A stretch of 64,000 nt of DNA, taken from NCBI GenBank assembly GCA_011032825.1, contig JAADJZ010000030.1, positions 434,001 through 498,000 of the forward strand, in the 5' to 3' direction. Positions 1-9,880 of the stretch are shown here, one piece after another; position 1 is the stretch's first letter; each line of letters starts with the position of its first letter. The position numbers and the translations under genes are program-made. The notes beneath the pieces are model-generated. The model was not told the DNA's origin, did no database searches, and saw only the letters and a list, made by a program, of their open reading frames with translations. The stretch comes from Massariosphaeria phaeospora. Taxonomy: Eukaryota; Ascomycota; Dothideomycetes; Pleosporales.

Positions 1-1775
1 TCTTCTCGTGCTTGGCTTTGTAGGCGGCGTGTAGGTCCCGGGCGACCTCGTTGACCTTCTCGGCGATGGCGGACTGGCACTCGGCTTCCGAGTAGATTTT
101 GCGGTTCTCGTCGCCCTCGTCTGGGTTGACAAATGTGGTCATGTCGACAAACTTGTTCTCCGCTTCAATGATCTTGGTCTCGAGATCAGAGGCCCGGTTA
201 TCAGCCTCTTCAGCACGCTTCTCGGTTTCGCCAAGTCGTGCCAGAAGTTGCTCGCGCTCTGCGTCGTTGCGGGCCAACTCTGCCTGTACATCCTGCAACA
301 GTCTCTGCACCTCTTCGCCCTTGTTCTTCCAGTCAACCATCTGCGCCTCTGCGTGCTCACGTGCGGAGCGCTCATCGCGAAGAGTCTCCTGCGTTTCGCC
401 GACTCGGCGTTCAGCATCTGAAACAGCCCTCACAAGACTCTCCACTTCAGCTTCCTTTCCAGACAGACTGGCCGACAACGAAGAGAGCTGCGACTGGAAG
501 TTGGATTTGAGAGACTCGAGCTCGCGAATAGTGACTGTAGGGACGGATCGCGGAGTGGGTGGGGGAGGGAGCTCGAAATCGAGTAGGTTCAATAGTTGCC
601 GGCTCTGACTGGGAGTTGAAGGGACAAATGTCGATCCTCCCTTTGCTGGGGAACGCTGGTTCTTCATGTATGCGAGGAGATTCGGTTCAGTAGAGGACTT
701 GGTGGGAGATGTGCGGCCTCTTGACGGCGATCCGCGACGGGAAGTCGAGAAAGCTTCAAACTGCGCTGTGAAGTCGAGGAGGAGATTTGTGGTGTCGTTT
801 TCTTTGTGTGTTCGGCGAGGGGTCGGAGAAGGGGTGCGCTCGGCGCGGTGACGGACGGTTGAGGGGGTCATTTGAGCGCGAGCTCGGGGTGTTGCCTATG
901 GATACGTTAGCATGGGTATTCTGGAGATGTGTGAGATTGGGCCTTACTTGGTCAAACAAGCCGTTTTTGGTAGGACTCTTTCTCAGCATGTCCATTGCTG
1001 GCATCTCGGAAAAGTCACTGAAACAGGTATCATCGACTGTGAAGTCGGGACCGTCGGGGTTGAACTCTGTATCCTCGATGCCCATGTCGTCGAGGTCTGG
1101 GGTCTCCTTTTGCGTGTGATACGTGGTAGATCGTTCGGTATGCGTCTCGTGCGTCTCCTTCATGATGCTCATCGCAACGGTCAAGCCCTCATTTTCTCGC
1201 AAGGCGGATGCCTTTTGCGAATGTGAAGACGACGGACGTGTTGATGGTGTGGGAAGTAGTTCTGGGGTAGTATCATGCAGTGGATCCGGCGGCCGCCGAG
1301 TGGATTCTACCGAAGCGGTACGAGACGTCTTCGAAGGGGAACAAGTCTTGCGCGAGCGGTCGCTCATGGCAGACTCTGGCCGGCTCGTTGCAATTGGCTT
1401 GACTGGGGAGCTCTTCTTTGGGCTGCCGTGGTCGTTAATACTGCCGCTCAGACTCGCGTCGTCAAAGTCGTCCAGCAGTTGCTTGGAGGGCGACATCTTG
1501 CTCGGGCTCGTGCGCTCCTTCAAACCAGGCTTCTTCTCGGGCGACATCTTGAACGCCGACTGCGGGACATCGTCTTCAAAGTCCAGTAGTAGCGGCTTGA
1601 ATGGGGTGGGCGCATCGGTGGGCGCAATGTTCTCCTGGTCATCGGTCTCGATATACGACAGGAACGGCGAAGACGGCGGCTCGTGCCAGGACATGTCCAG
1701 GTTGTCCTCGCTGAGCGCCGCGTGCGAGACCGAGTTTAGTTTTACGGGCGACATGGTTGACATTGGTTCCGCCAT
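1..1775 (-). CDS. cut12: Cut12-like spindle pole body protein (partial, runs off left edge)
   Basis: Two exons are visible on the minus strand: 1775-948 and 895 to beyond position 1, with a 52-bp intron (896-947; donor GTAAGG, branch GCTAAC, acceptor ATAG). About 574 residues lie in the window and the C-terminus is missing. The N-terminal 300 residues are disordered, with many Ser-Pro and Lys-Ser-Pro motifs that could be mitotic kinase sites. Exon 2 then becomes a long Glu/Ala/Arg-rich coiled coil starting near RELESLKSNFQSQ and reaching ARDLHAAYKAKHE. This layout and the coiled-coil wording match the fungal Cut12 family (spindle pole body component; SnaD in Aspergillus), whose role is bipolar spindle assembly. 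The start is the first of three nearby in-frame Met codons. The family call rests on recalled similarity; a generic coiled-coil protein is the alternative. Confidence 0.7.
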
Positions 1776-2055
1776 GGTAGTGGTGGTAATCGGCTATGGA
1801 GTGGTTGTGAAGCGTTGCTGTCGTGGGCTGTGTTGGCGCATGTAAACAAATAACAGTGGGCCCGTGCACATGCGCTAGCGGTTGGCCCCTCAGGCGGGGC
1901 CGGGGCCGGGATACGGTTCTGCACGTGTGTTCACTCGTTTCGAGGTTCCGAACACCTTGCCATCTTATAGACGGTCGTCAATGTACCGACAACGATATCA
2001 CTCTCTAATAACTTATGCCGCCTATATATTTCATCCTGACACTCCGGTGCTGCAT

Positions 2056-4422
2056 TCATCCCTCATAGTGGATAGCCCCCCGCATAGCCCCAGCGAGCCT
2101 TTGGTATTCTTTCAACAACTCGTCAACCTCTTTCAACTTCAGCTCCTGCGCGTCTTTGGCATCCAGAAAGCGTTTCACAGGCGGCGCTGTCTTCCTCAAC
2201 GTTTCAAGCGCGTCCACTGCCCGCGCCGCCTTGTCATCGGCCGGCGGAATCTCGCCCGACGCTGAGCGGCTACCAGCTGGAATTGCGGGGAGCTGTCTAC
2301 TCTGCTCGGGAGCGGAAGAGGCTATGTTGGGTGTGCTGGGAGTACTACTAGTAGCTCGCCCGAACCGCGGTAGCATGTTCATGCTGGCAAAGCGATTCAG
2401 TGGGTTCAGACTATTGCCCATGTTGCGCAGCGAGTCCACCGCTGATGTATTGTTTTGTCCTTGCGGAGGCTCGGTCTTCGAGGTAGCCAGAGGAGGAGGG
2501 TTCACTTCGTTTAATGAGGCTGTGAATCCGGCGCGCTTGCCACTACCAGCCGACTGAATCGAGTCAACGCTGTGATCTCGAAGGGGCCGTCTACCACCAA
2601 AGAGATCGGTCATCCGGGCTCCCAGATCCTTGTTTGCGTTTTCGTCTACTGCCTTATCGTCCCCCAGAATGGAACTGGCAGCGCTGTCATCTTCTCTGCC
2701 GTCTAAATGAGTTGGCGAGCTCACTAGCCTCCTAGCATCAGCCAGTGTCTTCGGCAATGTGGGCTCCTCCTGCACAGGACTGTTCGGATCTCTTTCCTTC
2801 ATCCTACCGAAGAGAAATTTGAAACTCGTATCGAGTGTGTTGTTGATTCTGTCCATGGCTTGGTCGGCGGAGTCGAGTATTGAATCACGGACGGCATCGG
2901 AGGCGGCTTCGATCTTGTTAGTTTGAGCTTGGATAAGATTGCTCAGGCGACGCTGCGCCTTGGTCATAGAAGGACTCGGTGGTGGAGCAGCGGAGTCGCT
3001 GCTGGTTGGCGACGCTGGTGTTTGTTTTAGGTCGGGAGCCTGGGCGAGACCCAGTGCCATGGGAGTAATTTCGGTCCTAGGTGTAGACGGACGAGAGCTG
3101 GATTTCTCTCGAGCCGTTCGCTCATCAGATCGAAGAGACGACAAGTCTACAGTCTCCAAGAATGAGACAGCGGCCTCGAGATTGACAAGACAATAAGCAG
3201 TTTCACCATCCATGCGACTCGAGCCCCGGAATCTCTGAATGAACGAGACATCACTGATAACGTTGACGTTTTCCGGCGGCGAGGTAATCAATGTATATAT
3301 CAGGGTGGGAAGAATTTCATCAGCAGATGAAGACGAAGGGAATATCTTGGATAAAGCTTCAACAATGGACTTGTGAGCAGCCGTCAAATGTCGGATCTTC
3401 CCAAGAGGGTATTTTTCTGCATTCATTTTTTGAATGTCGTTGCGGGCAGTAGAGAGCCAGTCTCTAATCTCGCCCTCTCTTTCTTTGGTCTTCATGCGCT
3501 CTTCTTCAGTCAACTCCTCTGCCGTCATCAAAAGCTCCTTTAGCCCAATCCCTACTAAGGAAAGAGCAGCAATGCGAGACCGAAGCTTATGGTCTCGTTC
3601 TTCATCGTCAGTGCTGCGGTGTCGCCATAACTTGGCATAAACCTTTTCGCACAAAGACCGTTCGACAGCTTCTTCCAGTGCCGCTCGCTTTAGCTCCAAG
3701 AGCTTCCTGGCCTTTTTACGGTCTACCACTTCGGTTGCCGTGAGCATCTGTTGCTCGCCGCTGTTGTGACTGCTCGTCCCGCCGGGTCGCTTCGTGGATG
3801 CCAGTGGGGAGCTCGAGCCGCCTCTGGCTAGCCTCGAGGAGAGGGTGGCTATGTGCGTGTTTATGTGCGTCGACGCTCGCGTATAAAAGTCCTGGAACAG
3901 GTCGGAGAGGCCGTCTGCGGACAGCGGGCTCGGATGGACCTTGGCCGAGAGGGACTCGAGGAACCTCTCCGTCAGGCTGCGGATCTCGATGGGAAGCTCC
4001 TCGAACGTATCGGGCACGCCAGACTCGGGTGCCTTTGCTTCTTCATCCTCGCCACTCTCGCGTGTCGCAAAGACATCGCCGTCACCCAGCTCCTCTTCAC
4101 TCTCGGGAGCTATGCGGACCTTTAGCGGATCGAGGATGTCGGGTACCGGGGGTGCTTGGAGGGTACTGGCGCGACTGCGTGCGAGGGGGCTCTGGGCCGG
4201 GACGGTCTCGAGGCGGGTGAATGACTTGGACGTGTGCAGATTCTTGGGGCGTTCGGCCATGGTGAAGTTGTAACGGAGCTCATCGAGGCCGGGGAGACGA
4301 CGATGTCGAGAGACCTGCACATGTCCGGGTCCGGTGCGGTGCATCGTGGAGCTATGCCGCAGAGGGTTAGGCAGCGGCAGGGCAGGTGCGCCCGCGGAAG
4401 TCCCGCCGCCACCCATCGTCAT
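2056..4422 (-). CDS. VPS9-domain Rab5-type guanine nucleotide exchange factor
   Basis: This is a single-exon gene of 788 residues. Residues about 235-330 form a Lys/Glu-rich helical bundle, and residues about 335-430 are a clear VPS9 catalytic domain (HLTAAHKSIVEAL, DEILPTLIYTLI, then GETAYCLVNLEAAVSFLE). The conserved catalytic Asp (D368) and Tyr (Y410) of the family are present. VPS9 proteins load GTP onto Rab5/Vps21-class GTPases on endosomes and direct cargo to the vacuole. The C-terminal 350 residues are low-complexity and end in a short coiled coil; I see no CUE domain, unlike yeast Vps9, so this may be a paralogue of Vps9 rather than its strict orthologue. The start at 4422 (MTMGGGG) gives the longest protein, but Met55 at 4260 is a plausible alternative. 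The gene is divergent from the ATG15-like gene. Confidence 0.85.
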   Translation of the reverse strand: MTMGGGGTSAGAPALPLPNPLRHSSTMHRTGPGHVQVSRHRRLPGLDELRYNFTMAERPKNLHTSKSFTRLETVPAQSPLARSRASTLQAPPVPDILDPLKVRIAPESEEELGDGDVFATRESGEDEEAKAPESGVPDTFEELPIEIRSLTERFLESLSAKVHPSPLSADGLSDLFQDFYTRASTHINTHIATLSSRLARGGSSSPLASTKRPGGTSSHNSGEQQMLTATEVVDRKKARKLLELKRAALEEAVERSLCEKVYAKLWRHRSTDDEERDHKLRSRIAALSLVGIGLKELLMTAEELTEEERMKTKEREGEIRDWLSTARNDIQKMNAEKYPLGKIRHLTAAHKSIVEALSKIFPSSSSADEILPTLIYTLITSPPENVNVISDVSFIQRFRGSSRMDGETAYCLVNLEAAVSFLETVDLSSLRSDERTAREKSSSRPSTPRTEITPMALGLAQAPDLKQTPASPTSSDSAAPPPSPSMTKAQRRLSNLIQAQTNKIEAASDAVRDSILDSADQAMDRINNTLDTSFKFLFGRMKERDPNSPVQEEPTLPKTLADARRLVSSPTHLDGREDDSAASSILGDDKAVDENANKDLGARMTDLFGGRRPLRDHSVDSIQSAGSGKRAGFTASLNEVNPPPLATSKTEPPQGQNNTSAVDSLRNMGNSLNPLNRFASMNMLPRFGRATSSTPSTPNIASSAPEQSRQLPAIPAGSRSASGEIPPADDKAARAVDALETLRKTAPPVKRFLDAKDAQELKLKEVDELLKEYQRLAGAMRGAIHYEG

Positions 4423-4515
4423 GCATGACCCTCTTCACTCGCTACTACGCGGCTTTCACAACTACCTGTCCCAACTCCTTTGCCCTGCCCACCTCTTTTG
4501 TTGCAACCGCTGAAA
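4423..4515. promoter_or_regulatory. Very short shared region between divergent VPS9 and ATG15 genes
   Basis: Only about 93 bp separate the two start codons. Both genes act in endosome/vacuole trafficking or turnover, so a shared bidirectional promoter is possible. The real promoter elements may extend into the low-complexity N-terminal coding ends. No clear TATA box is visible. Confidence 0.5.
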
Positions 4516-6369
4516 ATGCGCCGCCGACCTTTCTGCACCTCCGCTAGCCGCGTCACCGCCTCGCTGCTTTTCGCGTTCCTCGCGGTCTCCAGCGCCGCCG
4601 AGCCGCCCGAGCTGCCTGTGCTGCTACCGCCGTCACCAAACCCTCGTCCCCTCTCGCCGGTGAAAGAGTTCTCGCTTCGACACATATTCCACCATGGAAC
4701 CTACCGCTATCCAGAGCTGCATCGCCACATACACGTGCCTGCCGAAGCCGCCGTGTGGATGGCCGACGACGACGATGCAGCACACCGCGAGCCCGTCCCC
4801 CCATTACGCGCGCGATCCGAGGCCATGCACATACAGCGGCTAGTAGACAGGAGTAAAGAGACTATAGATGGCATCCTGGACTGGGGCCGGATGACTGGTA
4901 GAGCCGTACACCTGGCCGCCGATGACTGGACCGTCGACGAACTCTCCGGGCCCAACGTAACCGACAAAGAGACGGTTCTGAGCTTTGCGCGCATGGCCTC
5001 GAACGCATACATTCTGGAGCCCAACACGGGCGAATGGGAAGACGTAGGAGGGGGTTTCAACTATACAGAGGATTTTGGCTGGGAGGCTGAGGGGCTGCGG
5101 GGACACATCTTTGCCGATAACGAGAACTCCACCGTGGTAATAGGCCTAAAGGGCACGTCACCCGCCATGTTCGACGGCTCCGAGACCACGACGAACGATA
5201 AGATAAACGACAATCTGTTCTTCAGTTGCTGTTGCGGTCAAGGAGGCCAGTTCATGTGGCGACAAGTCTGTGACTGCCAAACATCAGCCTATACGTGCAA
5301 CTCTACGTGTTTAGTCACGGCGCTGCGAGAGAAGAACCGATACTACTATGCCGCCCGCCATCTCTACCACAATGTTACCGCGCTGTACCCTGATGCGGAA
5401 ATCTGGATGGCCGGACATTCGCTCGGCGGTTCTGTGTCGTCTTTCCTGTCGCTTACCTACGGTCACCCTACCCTGACGTTCGAAGCCGTGCCGGAAGCCA
5501 TGCCTGCGTCTAGATTGGGACTTCCCACGCCGCCAGGCTACCAGATTGGGGCGCTACAAAAACGTGAAATGACTGGCGGCTTTCATTTCGGGCATACTGC
5601 GGATCCTGTCTACATGGGCATATGCAACAAAGCTAGCAGCATCTGCACCCTTGGTGGATATGCCATGCAGAGCGTTTGTCATACCGGTCGCAAATGCGTC
5701 TACGACACTGTGGAAGATCTCGGGTGGCGTGTGGGGATAGGATACCATAAGATAGTAGGGGTGATCAAGGATGTGATAGAAAAGTACGATGAGCCGCCAA
5801 AGTGTGAGCAATACGTCAACTGCACCGATTGTTATCCTTGGGAGTTTTACGAGAGCAACGGCACCGAGCGAACTACCACCTCGTCGTCTGTACCATCGAC
5901 CTTAACCTCGACAAGGACGCGGACGGAAACCTGCAAGACACCTGGCTGGTGGGGATGTCTGGATGAATCTACTACGAGCGATGCTACCAGCACAAGCACC
6001 AGCACGAGCACCAGCACGAGCTCAACCTCCGTCTCTTCCACATCGACATCAACCTGCAAGACGCCGGGCTGGTTCGGCTGCCTTGACGAAAGCACGACGA
6101 CGACAACAACTTCAACAACACAGTCCGCTTCTCCAGGTCGTGCATCCACCGTCCCCACAATATCTGCCTCGCCCACTTCATCGTGTGGACACGCAGGCTG
6201 GTTTGGTGGTTGCAAAGACTCCACGGACCACCCTTACACCTCAACGCAAACGTCTACTCCTTCACCAACGGCGTCTTGTACCTCGAAGGGGTGGTTTGGC
6301 TTGGTCTGCTACGACGGGTCTGAGCACGCTCCCCACAGTAATGGCATCTCAAGGAACATGGAAATGTAA
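4516..6369 (+). CDS. atg15: Atg15-like vacuolar/autophagic class 3 lipase
   Basis: This is a 617-residue single-exon protein. The Met at 4516 is chosen because it is the first ATG, has an A at -3, and begins a positively charged signal-anchor (MRRRPFC, then a hydrophobic stretch to about residue 25). [25 protein letters not shown] wording follows. The lipase core holds the GHSLGGS nucleophile elbow (Ser302), the Asp in HTADPVYMG (D363) and the His in GIGYHKI (H411), completing the Ser-Asp-His triad. Atg15 breaks down autophagic bodies and other membranes inside the vacuole. The C-terminus (about 450-617) is Ser/Thr-rich and carries four copies of a small Cys/Gly-Trp module, of the form [13 protein letters not shown], starting at Cys 473, 514, 557 and 588. 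The length is usual for filamentous fungi. Confidence 0.93.
   Translation: MRRRPFCTSASRVTASLLFAFLAVSSAAEPPELPVLLPPSPNPRPLSPVKEFSLRHIFHHGTYRYPELHRHIHVPAEAAVWMADDDDAAHREPVPPLRARSEAMHIQRLVDRSKETIDGILDWGRMTGRAVHLAADDWTVDELSGPNVTDKETVLSFARMASNAYILEPNTGEWEDVGGGFNYTEDFGWEAEGLRGHIFADNENSTVVIGLKGTSPAMFDGSETTTNDKINDNLFFSCCCGQGGQFMWRQVCDCQTSAYTCNSTCLVTALREKNRYYYAARHLYHNVTALYPDAEIWMAGHSLGGSVSSFLSLTYGHPTLTFEAVPEAMPASRLGLPTPPGYQIGALQKREMTGGFHFGHTADPVYMGICNKASSICTLGGYAMQSVCHTGRKCVYDTVEDLGWRVGIGYHKIVGVIKDVIEKYDEPPKCEQYVNCTDCYPWEFYESNGTERTTTSSSVPSTLTSTRTRTETCKTPGWWGCLDESTTSDATSTSTSTSTSTSSTSVSSTSTSTCKTPGWFGCLDESTTTTTTSTTQSASPGRASTVPTISASPTSSCGHAGWFGGCKDSTDHPYTSTQTSTPSPTASCTSKGWFGLVCYDGSEHAPHSNGISRNMEM
5932..6318 (+). 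repeat. Four Cys-GW(W/F)G-Cys modules in the Atg15 tail
   Basis: The modules begin at residues 473, 514, 557 and 588 of the lipase, 31-43 residues apart. They share the pattern C-X3-GW-[WF]-G-(X1-2)-C-X-D and are joined by Ser/Thr-rich linkers. The first linker is encoded by an imperfect AGCACC/AGCACG repeat at about 5,985-6,030. Confidence 0.8.
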
Positions 6370-6957
6370 GTAGGTTGCTAGGACGCTGTAGTTGTTTTGA
6401 GATATGACGCGCATGATATCCTGGCGTTGGTGTTTTCCGGGCATTTGCACAGTATATAGGTAGCATGGTAAGGCTGGCTCGCGGTGTTAGGGGTTGTTTG
6501 CGCTAGCATCCAATGCCATGATATTTTTATAGTATGTGTGACTCGTTACTACGCATTAATTGTATTTGGAGTGCCACAACAGAAAAGCTCATAGTGTCCG
6601 TGTTTGCTTGTGAGATTGGTGCCTGCACCGAAGCTTCCCGCGTTGGACGGGCCAATCATATAGGGAGTCATAGGCGACTAAGTGGGGCACACCTTAACCT
6701 CAACCTCAGCTGTAACCTCCGCCGACCCAACCTTTTCTGCCTGCTCAAAAATAGCGATTCGTATCCAGGACAAAGTAGAATGGCAGTCTCCGCTCGCACA
6801 GCGTAAAGCGAGCATCTCCAGCACAAGGCTGCCGCTGAGCATGAGTCGCAACCTAAGGGCCTCCTACTCGCTCTGCCACTTATCACTTGCGTCACGCAAA
6901 TCCATCTTCGACAACAACAGTATCTTATCAAGCCTTTCCGGACTCACTTGAAGAACC
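6370..6957. other. Intergenic region between ATG15 and the F-box-like gene
   Basis: This stretch holds the 3' flank of the lipase gene and the 5' flank of the next gene, both on the plus strand. Short ORFs here overlap each other on both strands and resemble nothing. No RNA gene or clear promoter motif was recognised. Confidence 0.5.
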
Positions 6958-8795
6958 ATGTCACTCTTCGTTCTTCCCGCCGAACTCGTGAGAGAAATCC
7001 TGCACACGCTGGACCCACAGTCTTTCTACATGTGCCTGCAAACCAGCAGCGTATTCCGCGAGCATGCCCTCTCTTCGAAGAAGCTCCTCCTCGAACAGAT
7101 ATCTCGCCTCCCTGGATCCCCTGGCGGCGTGGATGGAGCAAATCACATAAAGATTCTGCTTCAACGGTTCGGGCTGCGGGCAGCTCAGCATTTGCAGACT
7201 GGCGTCGAGTGGATGGCGGACATGCACGTTTGGCGTCCGGTGAAAATGGTGGACATGAAGAGAAGCTGCATTGTGAATCGCGACGGCCCAACACCCTCCC
7301 GACACTCTTGCGATTACGCAAACCCACTACTATTTGTCGAGGTTGTGGCAGACGCTACGGTCAATGTTTACAATCTTGAGCCCGACCACGGCGGGTATCA
7401 ACCCCAACTAAAACACGTCATTTCCCCTCGCAGCTTGCCCGATCATTTCAGTACCGAAGAGGATTACGAGGTCCTTGGTATTGCATCCGATATGTCGCTA
7501 ATAGGTGGACCGACGTTGCTCGCTGTGCTGTATAAGGAAAGACGGTTACCGACCCGACAACTCATCATGTTCAGGCTGGACAACGACTTCGGTCCTGTCG
7601 TTGTTGAGACATTTGTGATGGATAGGCCGGATGAGGTGGTCGATATAGTTGTCACAGGCTTGCTCCCTATATTACTCTTTCGGCGAATCGTGGAGAACTA
7701 TGGTGTTTCCTACCACTGCGTTTCCTACAAGAACGAGAGCGATGAGATGGCACCCGGTACGTAACCCCGCACATGACGCCTTTGATGTCGACTGTTTATA
7801 CATTTATACTTACCCATACTAATAATCGCGTAGAGAAGCGGAAGATTATAGAAGAGGAAGCGATTCCTACCGCCATGCTCGAGCCCAACGAACGCATAGC
7901 ATCCCTCTCCATTCACGAAGACAACTCAATCCACCTCTACCCCTCCACACTGCCCTTCCCCATGGCAACCTTTGACTCAGTCCCCGGGCCCGGAATCCCC
8001 CCCGAGCGCCGCCGCACCAGCCTTCCTCTCCTCGACGTCTTCAGTTCCGTCCCCATCGGCCGGCCCCTTTCCCTCTTCCATCGCCACCAAGTGCAAAGCG
8101 ACGACTTCAACGACGGCGAACCGACGTGCATCGACACCGTTCTCAGACTCATGATCGCCCGCGGCGATCCCAGCAACCTCGATCCTGTGCCCTCGCGGAC
8201 CGGCGCCTTCCTCCTCAAATCCATCCACTACCACGCGCTCTGCGAGCCATTCGACCTGAATACTGTCTACCCACCTTCGTCCCACATCTTCGTCGCAGAG
8301 CTGGTCAACCTCCCCGGCGACCTGCATAACCTGTCCACGCTCGGGCTCAAAGTCGCCGTCTCGGCCTCAGCCCACCGCATCGCCATCGCCTCATGGAAGA
8401 CGGTCAAAGTGTGGAGCTTGGACCCGGACGCCTTCCTCGACCAGGACTACTCGCTCCGGGGCGGCGAAGGCGTACCGGGCGATTATTCGTACATCCACGG
8501 CTGCGGATGGCAGTTCTATGCGTCGGCGCACAAGGAGACGTTCATCGAGAATGGCTGCGTGCTGCTGCAGCCCGTCGAGCTGCCGAGCGCGGGCGTCGTC
8601 TACGGGCTGGAGTTCCGCAACGAGAGTGAGCTGTGGGGCTGGTGCGAGCAAGGGCTGTGTAGGTGGCGCTTCGGGGTAACAGCCACTGGAAAGAGGGGCA
8701 CAGAGGGTCTGGGCGGGAGTCTGAAGGCGGCTGAGGGAGCACGTACGTCGCCTTTGCGAGGACGGGGACTGCTCGGCAAAAGGAAAGCGGAATGA
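6958..8795 (+). CDS. F-box-like protein of unknown target
   Basis: Exons 6958-7756 and 7834-8795 are joined across a 77-bp intron (donor GTACGT, branch TACTAAT, acceptor GTAG), giving 586 residues. The splice leaves a clean codon (G plus AG gives Glu). The N-terminus, LPAELVREILHTLDPQSFYMCLQTS, looks like an F-box (Leu-Pro start, then two helices ending before residue 50), which in the family binds Skp1 of SCF ubiquitin ligases. The rest lacks recognisable repeats, but its alternating beta-like segments (for example SAHRIAIASWKTVKVWSLD) resemble blades of a WD40-type propeller. The substrate is unknown. The F-box call is moderate because the domain is short and divergent. Confidence 0.65.
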
Positions 8796-9880
8796 TATGA
8801 CTTGATATGACAGGGGAGGGAAGCAAGGTAACTGGGAGCCTAGTAGTAGTGTAGCTAGATCCGTATCTCGGTATCACGGTCGACTAATTTATCCTCGGTA
8901 TATGTTATTGTATCGGTGAATGAGATTGCAGACTTGACAAGAGTTAGACTTTCTGTCTGCAAAAGAAGAAGAAGAATATCTAATACGTAACGTAACCCAC
9001 ACATGGAAAAGAACAAAACAAAACTCCATCTATTCTATAAAACGAAATAGTGATCTAATGTACAGCCGTTGCAGTTTCCAAAAACCTAGAATAGAAAGAA
9101 TTTCATACGAACAAAGTGCATAAGAGTAAATAATAAGTGAGGATTGAAGAGTGTAGTTGCGATTATGTTGCGCGCGGTTAGTCGAATAAAAGTAATAAAA
9201 TAGAAGCTTGTGAATGAATAGTATATGGTTATTGGAACTAGAAACGAGGGAAGAGAAATAAAACGGGACGCAGAAAGTGTTAAGAGAGTAGTTTGAAGAT
9301 GGTATCTAATTAACAGCTTTATCTAGTTGATCTTACGTTATTCAGGAATAAGGTATGTAGAGGGATGGATGGATGAATAGATGAATGGATAGATTATAAG
9401 ATCAGATTTATAAAGAATTAAATACGCAAAGGTACAGATACCGATACAGATACATGCACGCATACATGCATGCAACGCCGACAAACTAGATCAAACAAAC
9501 ACATATACAAATCCAAAAACCAAAAAACATCAATATACAAGCACACGTACATGAGACCAAAAAACAAGACAGGACCAAGTGCAAATAAAGCAGAAGCAAA
9601 CAAAAGCACAAAGCAAACAAAAGCACAAAGCAAACAAAAGCACAAAGCAAACAAAAGCACAAAGCAAACAAAAGCACAAAGCAAACAAAAGGGTACAAAC
9701 AGAGAAAAACAGTTACAGTGGAATGCCATCTACAACCCCTCCCCCCCCGCAGCCGGAGCAGCGTCTCATACTGCTGCTAGCCACGCTCGCACTTGTACCT
9801 TACAACTCGGCACTCCTAGCCCAGCCCAGCCCGCCCGCCTGGACCATACAGCAGCGAACCGCGCCGGTCTAATATGCACT
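8796..9880. other. AT-richer convergent intergenic region with simple repeats
   Basis: This is the 3' flank of two convergent genes. It contains a GGAT/GAAT tetranucleotide-like run at about 9,361-9,395, an imperfect GATACA/CATACATGCATG run at about 9,435-9,475, and the 17-bp tandem repeat listed separately. Open frames across the repeat are a consequence of its composition. No gene is supported. Confidence 0.6.
9590..9692. repeat. 17-bp tandem repeat, about five to six copies
   Basis: The unit AAGCACAAAGCAAACAA is repeated head to tail almost without variation. It is a minisatellite in a 3' intergenic region. Because 17 is not a multiple of three it reads open in several frames, which creates spurious Cys/Leu/Phe-rich or Lys/Gln-rich ORFs. 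Confidence 0.9.

Noticed and set aside
9590..9692. Tandem repeat as a CRISPR array
   Set aside because: There are no spacers between units, and the organism is a fungus.
9418..9729. Open frames on both strands rich in Cys/Leu/Phe or Lys/Gln
   Set aside because: They are produced by the 17-bp tandem repeat, which is open in several frames; no start context or domain.
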